A DNA stretch of 64,000 nucleotides from CAIQPS01 sp963721365 (GTDB lineage Bacteria; Actinomycetota; Thermoleophilia; RBG-16-64-13), in NCBI GenBank assembly GCA_963721365.1, contig CAVRJE010000023.1, positions 416,303 to 480,302 on the forward strand. Direction: 5' to 3'. This document shows positions 8,394 to 17,089 of the stretch, piece by piece; within the stretch, counting starts at the first letter, position 1, and each line of letters starts with the position of its first letter. The notes beneath the pieces were generated by a model. The model had not been told where the DNA came from. It saw nothing but the letters and a program-made list of their open reading frames with translations, and did not search any database. A program made the translations under genes and the position numbers.

Positions 8394-9092
8394 CTATACC
8401 CCGAAGTAGGCCGCGGTTATCTGTTCGTCGGTCAGCTCATCGGGCCGACCCTGCAGGGCGATACGCCCTTCGAGGAAGCAGGCCACATGGCTGGCCACCG
8501 TCAGTACGTGCTGCACGTCCTGCTCGACGACAAGGATGGTGCAACCGTTGGAGATCAGAGTGGGGAAGGCGTCGTAGATGCGCTTGATGACCACCGGGGC
8601 CAGACCCAGAGACACCTCGTCCATGAGAATCAGCCGGGGATTGGCCATGAGCGCCCGGCCGATGGCGAGCGCCTGCTGCTCTCCGCCCGACAGCCCGGAA
8701 GCCTGGCGCTTCTTGAGAGGCTGGAGCAGCGGGAAGAGCTCGTAGATGGTATCGGTGGTCCAGGGCCCCTTGCGGTTCCGGTAGGCCCCGATGATGAGGT
8801 TCTCGTTCACCGTCAGGCTCGGGAACACCCTCCGGCCCTCGGGTACCGAGGAGATGCCGATCTCCACCCGCTTATGTGTGGGCATATGGTCGATCGGCTG
8901 GCCGTCGAAGAGGATGCGGCCCCGCCGGGGCACCAGCGCGCCGGCCACGGTCTTGAGCATCGTGGACTTGCCGGCGCCGTTGGCGCCGATGCAGGCGAAG
9001 ATCTCGCCTTCTTCGATCTTGATGTTGAGATCGTAAAGGGCCTGAAAATCCTCGTAATAGACACTCATGTTCTCGATCTCGAGAAGGCTCAT
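8394..9092 (-). CDS. livF: ABC transporter ATPase LivF
   Basis: The 232-residue ATPase has Walker A GANGAGKST near residue 37, the signature LSGGEQQALAIGRALM, Walker B LILMDE followed by VSLGLAP, and the H-loop region VVEQDVQHVL. These are the LivF arrangement. It powers import with LivG in the cytoplasm. The start ATG 9092 overlaps the livG stop (ATGA); a longer in-frame start at 9164 would lie inside livG and add a non-conserved arginine-rich leader. Confidence 0.88.
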   Translation of the reverse strand: MSLLEIENMSVYYEDFQALYDLNIKIEEGEIFACIGANGAGKSTMLKTVAGALVPRRGRILFDGQPIDHMPTHKRVEIGISSVPEGRRVFPSLTVNENLIIGAYRNRKGPWTTDTIYELFPLLQPLKKRQASGLSGGEQQALAIGRALMANPRLILMDEVSLGLAPVVIKRIYDAFPTLISNGCTILVVEQDVQHVLTVASHVACFLEGRIALQGRPDELTDEQITAAYFGV

Positions 9093-9814
9093 GCCGGCGT
9101 CCCTCCCATGTAGCAGGCCTGGACTTCCTGGCTGTTCATGACTTCGCGCGGGTCGCCTTCGCACAGCTTGCGCCCGAACTGGATAACGGTGATACGGTCG
9201 ACGATCGCGAGAAGGGCATGAACGATGTGCTCGATCCAGACGATGGTGATGCCGGTCTTCCTGAGCTTGCGTACCTCCTCGAGGAGTTCTTCCACTTCGG
9301 CCTCGGTGAGGCCCCCCGCGATCTCATCCAAGAGAAGCAGCGTGGGGTCGGTGGCCAGAGCCCGAGCCAATTCCAGGCGTTTGCGATCGAGCAGGGTCAG
9401 CGAACCGGCCAGGATGTTCGCCTTGTTCTGCATGCCGGTGACCTCGAGGATGTCCACGCAGTGCTCGTAGGAAGCCCGCTCTCCCATGTTGCGCCCGTGG
9501 GTAGCTCCTACGAGGACGTTCTCGAACACGGTCATGCCCGAAAACGGCTTGGGGATCTGGAACGTGCGGCCGATGCCCTGGCGGCAACGCTCGTGCTTGG
9601 ATAGGCCGGTGATGTCCTTGCCACCAAAGATCACCGTCCCGGCGTCGGCGTGCACCGCACCGGTGATGAGGTTGAACCAGGTGGTCTTGCCCGCCCCGTT
9701 GGGGCCGACGATGCCGAGCGCCTCGCCTTCTTCCACGCTGATGCTCAGGTCGTCGATCACCAAGACCCCTCCGAACGACTTTCGAAGGCCTTGGGTTTCA
9801 AGAGCTAAGGTCAA
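9089..9814 (-). CDS. livG: ABC transporter ATPase LivG (TTG start)
   Basis: The 241-residue ATPase has Walker A GPNGAGKTT near residue 37 and Walker B LLLLDE followed by IAGGLTEAEVEELLE, which is the LivG type. The usual LSGGQ signature is degenerate (LTLLDRKRLELARAL), a variant seen in part of the LivG family. The start codon is TTG at 9814, placed eight bases after GGAGG. It is the first gene after the hairpin that separates it from livK. Confidence 0.87.
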   Translation of the reverse strand: MTLALETQGLRKSFGGVLVIDDLSISVEEGEALGIVGPNGAGKTTWFNLITGAVHADAGTVIFGGKDITGLSKHERCRQGIGRTFQIPKPFSGMTVFENVLVGATHGRNMGERASYEHCVDILEVTGMQNKANILAGSLTLLDRKRLELARALATDPTLLLLDEIAGGLTEAEVEELLEEVRKLRKTGITIVWIEHIVHALLAIVDRITVIQFGRKLCEGDPREVMNSQEVQACYMGGTPA

Positions 9815-9994
9815 GTGGATCCACCTCCATGTGTCATCCCAGTCCCCCTTCCTTCCCTGTGTTGTTTATTTCGCAGGGCCCGTCCCGGAATGGTCCCAGC
9901 ATGCAGTGACCCAGAATGTCATACGAGGCGGCCTCAGGTCAAGAAAAATCCGGCTGGAAACGGCCCCGAATAGGCTTTTTCTACTCAAGAAACG

Positions 9995-10024
9995 GGCTGC
10001 CGCGCGGTCTCCCGCGCGGCAGCC
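9995..10024 (-). terminator. Strong hairpin between livK and livG
   Basis: A perfect 13-bp stem (GGCTGCCGCGCGG and its complement) closes the loop TCTC 35 bases after the livK stop. Such a partial terminator between a binding-protein gene and its transporter genes usually lets the binding protein be made in excess. Confidence 0.7.
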
Positions 10025-10058
10025 TTCAAACCAGCCCTCGAGCCCTGCTTCGACTCCT

Positions 10059-11528
10059 CTAGACGTACTCTTGCACCTTGTCCTGAACCGGGATGCCAAG
10101 GTCTTTGGCAGCCGCGGTGCTGACGATGGTGAGGTCGAACGGATAGGTCGTGCCTGTCCGCCACTGGCCACCCACGAGCGGGGTCTTGTAGACGTTCTCC
10201 ACGATGTGGCAGGGACCGACCTTGAAGGGCGGGCCCGCCGCTTCCACCGGTGCAGTGAAGTCGATCGGGCCGCCGATGGTGTCGAGCTTGGTGGTCTTGA
10301 CGGCTTGGATGATCGCCTCTTTGTCGTCCACGCTGGTGGCCCGTTTCAGAGCGTCCACCGCCATCTCGAAGACGATGAAGTGCAACAGCGGCTGAGTCCA
10401 CTGCGCGTTGTTGTTTGCCGCCGTGAACTTGTCCGCGAACTGCTTACAGGTCTCACCCAGCAGCGAGGAGGTGAACGGGTGGCTGGGCGTCCACCACACC
10501 TCGGTCGTCAGGTTGTTGGCGATAGGCCCGAGCGCTTCCACGGACTGCGGGAAGAGCAGGGCTTTGGCGTACGTGGCCAACTTGGGCTTCCACCCCTGCT
10601 GGATGGCCTGCTTCCAGAAGTTGGTGAAGTCCGGCGGGATGAACACGCCCATGCCGATCTCGGCGCCCGCCTTCTTGAACTCTGCCAACTGGCTGGTGAA
10701 GTCCTCGGTGCCGACCTGGTACTGGCTGGGCACGACGGCGGTCAGGCCGGCCGGTGCATACACTGGTTCCCAGCCGGGGAGCCATGCGTTACCGTCGGCG
10801 TCGTTCGGGAACATGGCGCCGACGACCTTGTTGTTGGGCACCTGACTCCACATATCGAGGAACGTCGCCTGGACGTCCTCCAGGCCCCAGAAGGTGTGGT
10901 AGGTCCACTTGAAGACCTTGGTCAAGTCGCCCTGCGCCCGGCTGCCGATATACGGCTGCCACGGGCAGTCGTTGGTGATGCACGGCGTGTTGTTGGCTTC
11001 GGACTGGTCGGCCACCGGAGCGACGGTGTCCGGAGTCGAAGCGGCTGTGACGATGTCGACCTTGTCGTTGTTGATGAGGTCGCCCGTCACCTGGGCAGCG
11101 CGGGCCCCGTCTGACTGGCTGTCCTTGACTATGATGGTCACCGGGTGCTTCTTGCCGTCGCCACAGACGACGCCGTCGCCGATAGCCTCGGCGGCCCGGT
11201 CGACGCAGTACTTGTCGGGCACGCCGAACGAGGCAAGCCCCCCGGTCTGCGGCGTGATGAAGCCGATCTTGACTTCGCGGCCCATCTCCGCGCCGGCGCT
11301 GACCGTAGTGGTCGCGCCCGCAGCGGTCGTCGTGGTGGCGCCGGCGGCGGTAGTGGTCGTCGCCGGGGCGGCGGTAGTTGTTGTGGATTCCTCAGTGCCG
11401 CCACAGGCGGCGACGAGCCCGCCGAGTCCACCGGCCACGCCGATCGTCGCGCCCGCGACGCCGGCCACTTTAAGGAACTGGCGACGGCTGACTGAGGACT
11501 TCAACAGCCCTTCATCCTTCTCTGACAT
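10059..11528 (-). CDS. livK: Tat-exported substrate-binding lipoprotein LivK
   Basis: The 489-residue protein starts with a twin-arginine signal, SRRQFLK at residues 14-20, a hydrophobic stretch and the lipobox LVAAC with the lipidated cysteine at C42. A Thr/Ala-rich linker follows (to about residue 90), as in many actinobacterial lipoproteins. The mature part is a type I periplasmic-binding fold of the LivK/AmiC group (EVKIGFITPQTGGLASFG near residue 100). It delivers a ligand to LivHMGF outside the membrane. ATG 11528 is chosen because AGGAGGGG lies just upstream; an ATG 36 bases earlier lacks this. The ligand is unknown. Being next to the pyrogallol/phloroglucinol island it could bind an aromatic or an acid related to it, but a branched-chain amino acid is equally allowed by sequence. 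Confidence 0.85.
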   Translation of the reverse strand: MSEKDEGLLKSSVSRRQFLKVAGVAGATIGVAGGLGGLVAACGGTEESTTTTAAPATTTTAAGATTTTAAGATTTVSAGAEMGREVKIGFITPQTGGLASFGVPDKYCVDRAAEAIGDGVVCGDGKKHPVTIIVKDSQSDGARAAQVTGDLINNDKVDIVTAASTPDTVAPVADQSEANNTPCITNDCPWQPYIGSRAQGDLTKVFKWTYHTFWGLEDVQATFLDMWSQVPNNKVVGAMFPNDADGNAWLPGWEPVYAPAGLTAVVPSQYQVGTEDFTSQLAEFKKAGAEIGMGVFIPPDFTNFWKQAIQQGWKPKLATYAKALLFPQSVEALGPIANNLTTEVWWTPSHPFTSSLLGETCKQFADKFTAANNNAQWTQPLLHFIVFEMAVDALKRATSVDDKEAIIQAVKTTKLDTIGGPIDFTAPVEAAGPPFKVGPCHIVENVYKTPLVGGQWRTGTTYPFDLTIVSTAAAKDLGIPVQDKVQEYV

Positions 11529-11595
11529 TTCCCCTCCTAGGGATAGATCACAGTACGAACTCATGATAGGCCCGATACGTATGTTAGGACAACAA

Positions 11596-11613
11596 CTACC
11601 GAACCCTCGGTAG
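11596..11613. promoter_or_regulatory. Inverted repeat upstream of livK
   Basis: CTACCGA-ACCC-TCGGTAG lies 68 bases upstream of the livK start. It is followed by a second small palindrome (TAGCT-TATC-AGCTA). This could be an operator or a short hairpin; it does not match the TTCC/GGAA palindrome found at the IclR sites. Confidence 0.35.
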
Positions 11614-11771
11614 CTTATCAGCTACGAGCTTCGACCCTAGTCCACCTCGCTCTCTGAATCGCTATGGTCGCCGAGCACGCGGGCGGCCGCCGTCAGTCGA
11701 CGGGAAGTCTGAAGAAGTCCCTAGGATTCTGATAGCACACCTTGTCGATGGTGGCTTTGTCGAGACCGAAG

Positions 11772-12199
11772 AGCTTCATCGCCAGGATGACCCGGGGCAC
11801 CATGAAATAGTCGTTGCCTTCGCCGCCCAGTTCCGAGTTGATGATGATCTTGTCACGCATCTCCGGGTGGTCGATGACGTAGTGGGCCGCGGGCTCGGGA
11901 GGCATCTTGTCCCAGCAAATGGACAGCCCGACCATGCCTCCGGTCTTTGCCCGGTAGTCCAGGCTCTCTTCTCCGGCGTGATCGAACACGCAACGCTCTA
12001 CCGGGAACCCCTCTTCCTTGATGATGTCGAAGACCTGAGGCAGCACGGTCTTGCCCTGGGGGGCCAGCCGGATGGGCGTGTGTAAGATGACGGGAAGATC
12101 GTGGGCCTTCGCGATCCGCAGATGTTCCCGGAAGAGGTCCTTCTCGTACTCGGTCGCCGTGTCGAGACCGATCTCCCCCAGGGCCACCACCCGCTCGTT
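11772..12199. repeat. Tandem duplication, copy A (428 bp)
   Basis: This copy aligns without gaps to 12208-12635 at an offset of 436 bases, with scattered substitutions. It covers the middle of the TatD-like gene. Confidence 0.85.
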
Positions 12200-12207
12200 A
12201 CCCGAAC

Positions 12208-12635
12208 AGCTTCATGGCCAGGATGACCCGGGGCACCATGAAGTAGTCGTTCCCCTCGCCACCCAGTTCCGAGTTGATGATGATCTTGTCGCGCATCTCC
12301 GGGTGGTCGATGACGTAGCGGGCCGCGGGCTCGGGAGGCATCTTGTCCCAGCAAATGGATAGGCCGACCATGCCTCCGGTCTTTGCCCGGTAGTCCAGGC
12401 TCTCTTCTCCGGCGTGATCGAACACGCAACGCTCTACCGGGAACCCCTCTTCCTTGATGATGTCGAAGACCTGGGGCAGCACGGTCTTGCCCTGGGGGGC
12501 CAACCGGATGGGCGTATGTAAGATGACGGGAAGATCGTGAGCCTTCGCCAGCCGCAGATGCTCCCGGAAGAGGTCCTTCTCGTACTCGGTCGCCGTGTCG
12601 AGACCGATCTCCCCCAGGGCCACCACCCGTTCGTT
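12208..12635. repeat. Tandem duplication, copy B (428 bp)
   Basis: Second copy of the repeat described at 11772-12199. An eight-base spacer (12200-12207) separates the copies and carries the last codon before the premature stop of the first reading frame. Confidence 0.85.
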
Positions 12636-12974
12636 CTCGAGGAAGTCGGGCAGCTTGGCCAGGCATTTCTCGGTGTCGGCGCGATTGACCCCGAAGAAAG
12701 GCACGGACAGACTGGTGAAGAGCTCGAAGCCGAGCGTCTTCGCGGTGGTCGTCTCCATGCCCAGGAAGCGCTCCCACAGAAGGAGCACCGCGTCTGCGTC
12801 GCGGCTACCGAGGAACATGTGCGGACTGGGGACGACAGCCGCCTCCATGCCCATCATGACCAGCTTCTGCAGCTGCTTGTCCTCGATCATGTCGGTGTGC
12901 AGGTGGGCGTCGATGAAACGCATTGGTCACTCCTTAGGTGCTCAATGGAAAATGCTGCTCTTCGCGGCGCAGCC

Positions 12975-13404
12975 TCACTCGTCGACGACCGCGATGGCGT
13001 CGATCTCGACCAGGCAGCGCGGATCGGTAGCCAGGCGCTGTACCTGAACGGTGGTGGAGGTGGGCTTGTACTTGCCCATGTACTCGTTCCATACCTTGTT
13101 GAGGTCGTCCTGCAGGTCAAGGTCGGTGAGAAAGCGCTTGCAGTGGACGACGTTCTCCAGAGGTCCCACCGGCCGCTTCAACCGATTTCTTGAGGTTCTC
13201 CATGGTCATGCGGGCCTGGGTGAGCATGTCCGGCGGGATGTTGTCGAACTCCGCTGGCACGTGGGGATGGCTGTGGTAGACGGGAGCGGCCGTCACACCC
13301 GCGAAGAACAGGATGCTGCCCCCGGTGACTTTGATCGCAGGCGAGTACGGCATCATGACGTCGGGCCGGTCCGGCCATTCGACGTGCTCGATCTTGACAC
13401 TCAT
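12975..13404 (-). CDS. RidA/YjgF-family protein; one frameshift
   Basis: Removing one base at about 13161 gives a 142-residue Rid-fold protein. It reads SPAIKVTGGSILFFAGVTAA near residue 20, MLTQARMTMENLKKSVEAAG near 65, then LENVVHCKRFLTDL and VWNEYMGKYKPTSTTVQVQR, ending RCLVEIDAIAVVDE. The order and the late glutamate/arginine region fit the family. RidA removes reactive enamines or imines; relatives in catabolic clusters hydrolyse unsaturated or enol intermediates. The start ATG 13404 follows GGGGGAGC. It sits between the second beta-subunit gene and the TatD-like gene, so it may help in the aromatic pathway, for example by acting on an enol tautomer. That is inference. Confidence 0.7.
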
Positions 13405-13452
13405 CAGTCGCTCCCCCTTCTGTTCGGCCTCACGGCACCGCGGCAGCGATGC

Positions 13453-13480
13453 GGGGCCCGCCCCTCGCGGGGCGGGCCCC
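13453..13480 (-). terminator. Hairpin after the second transhydroxylase-like unit
   Basis: A 12-bp GC stem (GGGGCCCGCCCC with its complement) and TCGC loop lie about 50 bases beyond the beta-subunit stop at 13529. There is no T-tract. Confidence 0.6.
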
Positions 13481-13528
13481 CGACTCTTCACCAGATCCTC
13501 AGACCTGTGTCACCGACGCAGTTCGGCG

Positions 13529-14365
13529 TCACGCCTTCCACATGGCTATGTCGCCGATGTTCATGTCCTTCTTGGTAACGTCGACGGGCCCGACCTTCTG
13601 CGCCAGGTAGCCGGACTTCTCGATGTGCAGCGTGTAGGTGCCGTTCTTCAGGTCCCGCAGCCAGAAGTCGCCGTAGCTGTCAGACTCGGCGGCCAGCTTG
13701 TCGCCGGTCTCGTTGTTGGTCGCGGTGACCTTGACGCCCTCGAGGCACTCGTCGGCTTCCTGGTCGAACACCGCGCCGGCGATGAACTTCTTCGGCAGGC
13801 CGATGTAGAAGACCCGAGGTTTGACGTCGGCCAACTCCGGCTTGAGCGGCTCGGCCTTGGCGACCAGTTCCTTGATCTTCGGATCGTCTTCGTCACCGAA
13901 GGTGAAGGCGCCGGTAGGGCAGGCGTCGGCGCAGCGGGGCTCGGTCCAGCCATCGTCCAGCAGGTGCGCGCAGAAGGTGCACTTCTGGGCGATGTTGAGA
14001 GCGTCGTTGAAGTAGATGACGTTCTCGTAGGGGCAGGCCGTCAGACACATCTGGTTGCCGCGGCACTTGTCGGGGTCGATGATGACGATCCCGTCGTCCC
14101 GCTTGTAGATGGCGTGGACGTTGCAGGACGTGATGCACGGGGCGTCGTCGCAGTGCTGGCAGATGCTGTGCTCGTAGGTGACCTTGACTTTGGGCACCTG
14201 GCCGCGCACGTTGTCGTAGACCTTGTTCCAGAACTGGCCGGTGTCGGGCTGCGGCTTGGCGATGGGCGACCAGTCGTTGGCGACGTGCTCGTCCTTGCAG
14301 GCGATCTGGCAGTTGTAGCAGCCGTTGCAGATGTCGTAGTTGATCACAAGGATCTTGCCCATCAT
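13529..14365 (-). CDS. Transhydroxylase-like molybdoenzyme, iron-sulfur beta subunit (paralogue 2)
   Basis: The 278-residue protein has the ferredoxin-type beta subunit of DMSO-reductase-family enzymes. Cysteine blocks read CNGCYNCQIAC (residues about 13-23), CQHCDDAPCITSC, CRGNQMCLTAC and C..C...11...C...C near TEPRCADACP, enough for several [4Fe-4S] clusters. From about residue 200 a carboxypeptidase-regulatory/Cna-B-like beta-sandwich follows (ECLEGVKVTATNNETGDKLA, GTYTLHIEKSGYLAQKV). That extra domain is typical of the beta subunit of pyrogallol:phloroglucinol transhydroxylase. It moves electrons to or from, or structurally supports, the alpha subunit encoded just upstream with ATGA overlap. 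No twin-arginine signal, so it is cytoplasmic. Unlike paralogue 1 it has the full first cysteine motif. Confidence 0.85.
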   Translation of the reverse strand: MMGKILVINYDICNGCYNCQIACKDEHVANDWSPIAKPQPDTGQFWNKVYDNVRGQVPKVKVTYEHSICQHCDDAPCITSCNVHAIYKRDDGIVIIDPDKCRGNQMCLTACPYENVIYFNDALNIAQKCTFCAHLLDDGWTEPRCADACPTGAFTFGDEDDPKIKELVAKAEPLKPELADVKPRVFYIGLPKKFIAGAVFDQEADECLEGVKVTATNNETGDKLAAESDSYGDFWLRDLKNGTYTLHIEKSGYLAQKVGPVDVTKKDMNIGDIAMWKA

Positions 14366-16959
14366 TCACCTCCTAGGATGCAGGCCTGCAAACCCGGACC
14401 CGCACAGGGGTGGAAGGGCCGTTCGAACGCCTCGGGATACTTCTTCTTGAGCGCTTCCAGATCTGTCTTCTCGATGTCGACCAGGAAGCCGCTGACCGCG
14501 TGGCCCACCGCGTTCTTCGACGTGGTGTTGCGCGGGACGATCGTGTTGATCGCACCGCCGCGATCGATGACGCCAGGGTCGATGGGATCCCATTTGGCGC
14601 CGTGATCGATGTAGACCACATCGGGCATGATGCGCTCGGTCACGTAGGCGGCGCTGAGGACCGTGCCGCGGTCGTTGAATATGGAGACCACGTCGCCGTT
14701 CTTGATGCCGCGCGACTCGGCAGTCGAGGGATGCAGCCACAACGGATGGTACTGATACCCATCGGGGCCGGTCACCTTGCAGGTCTCGATCTCCCGCAAC
14801 CAGGTGATGTCCTCGTGCTGAGAATGGACGCTCCAACGCGGGTGGTTGGAGCACACGAGCAGCGGGTACTTCTTGGCGCGCTCGGTCCCGATGGTCTCCT
14901 CGTGGCTGATTCCTTCAGCGACCCATTTGGGCACCGGAGGACGTTCGAGGTCGTCGGGGAAGTTCGCCTTGAGACCGGTGGACTCGAACTCGAGCAGTCC
15001 GGTCGGGGTCGTGAGGGGGTTCTTCTTGGGATCTTCGTAGAACCTCTGGAATCCGGCCGGTTCGTCCTCCCATTTGTCGGCGGTCGGGATGACAAGGTAG
15101 CCCTTCTCCTGTAGGTCTTCCCAACTGATGAGGTCGGCGCACCGGGAGGTCTCGTAGCCGTATTTGATGAGCTCGGGGATGCTCTTACCGCCCGTGTACT
15201 CCTCGAGCAGACCAAGCCGGTCGGCGAGCATGCAGACGATCTCGTAGTCGCTGTACGACTCTGCGAGGGGCTCGACGCACTTGTGCTCGGGAAAGAGCAG
15301 GTTGTACTGGCCACTGAAGATGTCGCCGGCGATGTCGTCCTCTTCCAGCTTGGTGTTGACCGGCAGGATGATGTCGGCCAGGAGGGCATCGTTCTCCAAC
15401 CAGGGATGTTGGCACCACATGAACTCGATGTCGGGGTGCCGCATGGCCCGGATGTAGTTGTTGCCGTCGTTCCAGCAGGTGATCCAGGACGGGGAGTCGG
15501 TCCATACCGCGTGGATCTTGGAGCAGCCTTCGGCCGGGTAGGACCGGTGGACGAACTGGTCTTCACGCGGAGCCGTCTCGGACTCGCATCCCCACCAGTC
15601 GCATTCACCCTCGAGGATGGCCTTGGGAATGAAGGTCTTCGGCAGCGATGGGTGGTTCATATCGGACGGGTGGCCGCCGGTATAGGCCGAGCGAAGGTTG
15701 GGCACCCGGAAGGGCTTGGGCTGCGCGTACTGATCGGGGAAGTCGAAGAGGCCCCACTCGATCATCTTCACCTGGTTGATGCCGGGCTTGCCAAGACCCT
15801 GCATGGCGAGGCAGATGTTCTGCAGACGGGCGGGCTCGGTGGCGTACGGGCCGCGGATGCCGGGGCCGCCGTTGCCGATGACCACGCTGGTGCGCTTGGA
15901 CGCCCACTCCTTCGCCAGGGCCTTGATGACCCGCGACGAGACGCCGCAGATGGGAGCGGCCCATTCCGGAGTCTTGGGAACGCCGTCTTCGTCACCCATG
16001 ACGTAGGCTTCGTACTTGTCGACGCCCACCGCGTGGGTCGCCAGGTATTCCTTGTCGTAGGTGCCGTCTTTGAACCACTGGTAGGTGATGGCCAGATAGA
16101 GGGCGGCGTCGGTGTTGGGCAGCACCGGGATCCACCGGTCGGCGTGTACCGCCGCTGCGTAGTTGAGGTCGGGGCACACGTAGATCTGCTTGATGCCCAG
16201 GTCGGTATACCAGTAGGACAGGCGGCTGGGGAGCTGACCCTGCCAGCCCCAGGGAGTCGTCTCCTGGTCGCAGCCCCAGAACAGGAGCAGCTCGCAGTTC
16301 TTGGCTACGTCGTAGAGCAGGTTGCTCTGCTTGCCCTGGCCTACCGGCTCGCATCCCCAGAAGTGCTTGCTGCCCCACCACCAGCCTTCCCAGCTGTCGG
16401 GCTGCCGGATCTGAAGGGTGTAGCCTCCCCACAGCGGGAGGAGCTTGCGGCCGGCGCCGTGGCAGGCCTGCACTACCTTGTTCTCGCCGTGCTGGTCGCA
16501 CTGATAGAGAAGGGCGGTGGGACCGTACTTCTCCTTGAGGCGGTTCATCTCGCTGACGATGGTGTCGAGCGCCTCGTCCCACGAGATGCGCACGTACTTG
16601 CTTTTGCCCCGGTTCTGCGGGTTGCGCTCGCCGTTGGGATCCCAGTCCACCCTCTTGAGGGGATAGCGGACGCGGGCCGGCGAGTAGACGCGCTTCTTGT
16701 AGGCGATGGAATACGGCGGGATGAGCGTCTTCATGCTCGGTTCGAACGTCTGCCCCCGCACTACCATCTTCCACGGGTTCATGTGCTTCTCGGGATCGTA
16801 CTTCCAGTCGTAGTGCATCGGGCGGATGCGGATGATCTTGCCATCCTTCACATCCACCATCGAGGCATTGGACCCGTTCTCGGGGACCCCGCAGAAGCTG
16901 ATGTCCCTGATGAGCGTCTTTTCGCCGGACTTGCCGTTCGGGGCTCGGTCTTCTGCCAT
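14362..16959 (-). CDS. Transhydroxylase-like molybdopterin enzyme, alpha subunit (paralogue 3), substrate unknown
   Basis: The 865-residue protein is a bis-MGD molybdoenzyme of the DMSO-reductase superfamily, in the transhydroxylase branch. It lacks an N-terminal [4Fe-4S] motif. The probable Mo-ligand serine is S189 in QPDSWEGWWW, with D188 and W190 beside it, as in pyrogallol transhydroxylase. Other landmarks are GGPGIRGPYATEPARLQ, LPVNTKLEEDDIAGD and ITWLREIETCKV. Compared with the true transhydroxylase encoded at 21548-24145, the loop bearing FPGYAEGG is absent, the GGWGG tryptophan is replaced, and PACTNFER becomes PVNTKLEE, so the active site differs. A strong AAGGAG precedes the ATG, and a perfect 10-bp-arm palindrome (16981-17003) lies just upstream. 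It is coupled to the beta gene by ATGA. The likely reaction is hydroxylation, dehydroxylation or transhydroxylation of an aromatic, but the substrate cannot be read from sequence. Confidence 0.8.
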   Translation of the reverse strand: MAEDRAPNGKSGEKTLIRDISFCGVPENGSNASMVDVKDGKIIRIRPMHYDWKYDPEKHMNPWKMVVRGQTFEPSMKTLIPPYSIAYKKRVYSPARVRYPLKRVDWDPNGERNPQNRGKSKYVRISWDEALDTIVSEMNRLKEKYGPTALLYQCDQHGENKVVQACHGAGRKLLPLWGGYTLQIRQPDSWEGWWWGSKHFWGCEPVGQGKQSNLLYDVAKNCELLLFWGCDQETTPWGWQGQLPSRLSYWYTDLGIKQIYVCPDLNYAAAVHADRWIPVLPNTDAALYLAITYQWFKDGTYDKEYLATHAVGVDKYEAYVMGDEDGVPKTPEWAAPICGVSSRVIKALAKEWASKRTSVVIGNGGPGIRGPYATEPARLQNICLAMQGLGKPGINQVKMIEWGLFDFPDQYAQPKPFRVPNLRSAYTGGHPSDMNHPSLPKTFIPKAILEGECDWWGCESETAPREDQFVHRSYPAEGCSKIHAVWTDSPSWITCWNDGNNYIRAMRHPDIEFMWCQHPWLENDALLADIILPVNTKLEEDDIAGDIFSGQYNLLFPEHKCVEPLAESYSDYEIVCMLADRLGLLEEYTGGKSIPELIKYGYETSRCADLISWEDLQEKGYLVIPTADKWEDEPAGFQRFYEDPKKNPLTTPTGLLEFESTGLKANFPDDLERPPVPKWVAEGISHEETIGTERAKKYPLLVCSNHPRWSVHSQHEDITWLREIETCKVTGPDGYQYHPLWLHPSTAESRGIKNGDVVSIFNDRGTVLSAAYVTERIMPDVVYIDHGAKWDPIDPGVIDRGGAINTIVPRNTTSKNAVGHAVSGFLVDIEKTDLEALKKKYPEAFERPFHPCAGPGLQACILGGE

Positions 16960-16980
16960 CCTATCTCCTTCCCTCTTCCG

Positions 16981-17003
16981 GCTATTCCGCTTAGCGGAAT
17001 AGC
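16981..17003. promoter_or_regulatory. Putative IclR operator palindrome (site 2)
   Basis: A perfect inverted repeat, GCTATTCCGC-TTA-GCGGAATAGC, sits 22 bases upstream of the alpha-subunit ATG at 16959. A further half-site, AGCTATTCCG, overlaps its right end. It shares CTATTCC and GGAA at the same spacing with sites at 6294 and 24277. The adjacent gene upstream encodes an IclR regulator. Confidence 0.65.
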
Positions 17004-17089
17004 TATTCCGTCATCGCGACATATCTAGTGTGGCACGCGTCGTGGCCCTCAGTCAATCCCGAAACGCCCGCGCGGCGGAAGAAGAACCG

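Larger units (their letters stand above)
11693..12923 (-). pseudogene. TatD-like metal-dependent hydrolase, disrupted by an internal tandem duplication
   Basis: The first part (12198-12923, 241 residues) starts MRFIDAHLHTD with the metal ligands H7 and H9. It continues through NERVVALGEIGLDTATEYEKD to VPRVILAMKLFG and then hits a stop. The second part (11693-12190) repeats the section from VALGEIGLDT to MKLFG almost exactly and adds the missing end (LDKATIDKVCYQNPRDFFRLPVD). The intact gene would encode about 265 residues of a TIM-barrel amidohydrolase (COG1099/TatD-like). The two 428-bp copies (11772-12199 and 12208-12635) differ by scattered, mostly silent bases and a His/Arg change. Either the gene is broken by duplication or two strain variants were joined in assembly. 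A good AAGGAG precedes ATG 12923. The substrate is unknown; lactone or amide hydrolysis in the neighbouring aromatic pathway is possible. Confidence 0.7.

Noticed and set aside
9486..11114. 542-residue plus-strand frame over livG and livK
   Set aside because: Shadow spanning two real genes and the hairpin between them; no domain.
15283..17028. 581-residue plus-strand frame opposite the molybdoenzyme alpha gene
   Set aside because: Antisense shadow; low-complexity Val/Leu/Gly composition and no RBS or family match. The same applies to 19111-20715 and 21557-23092.
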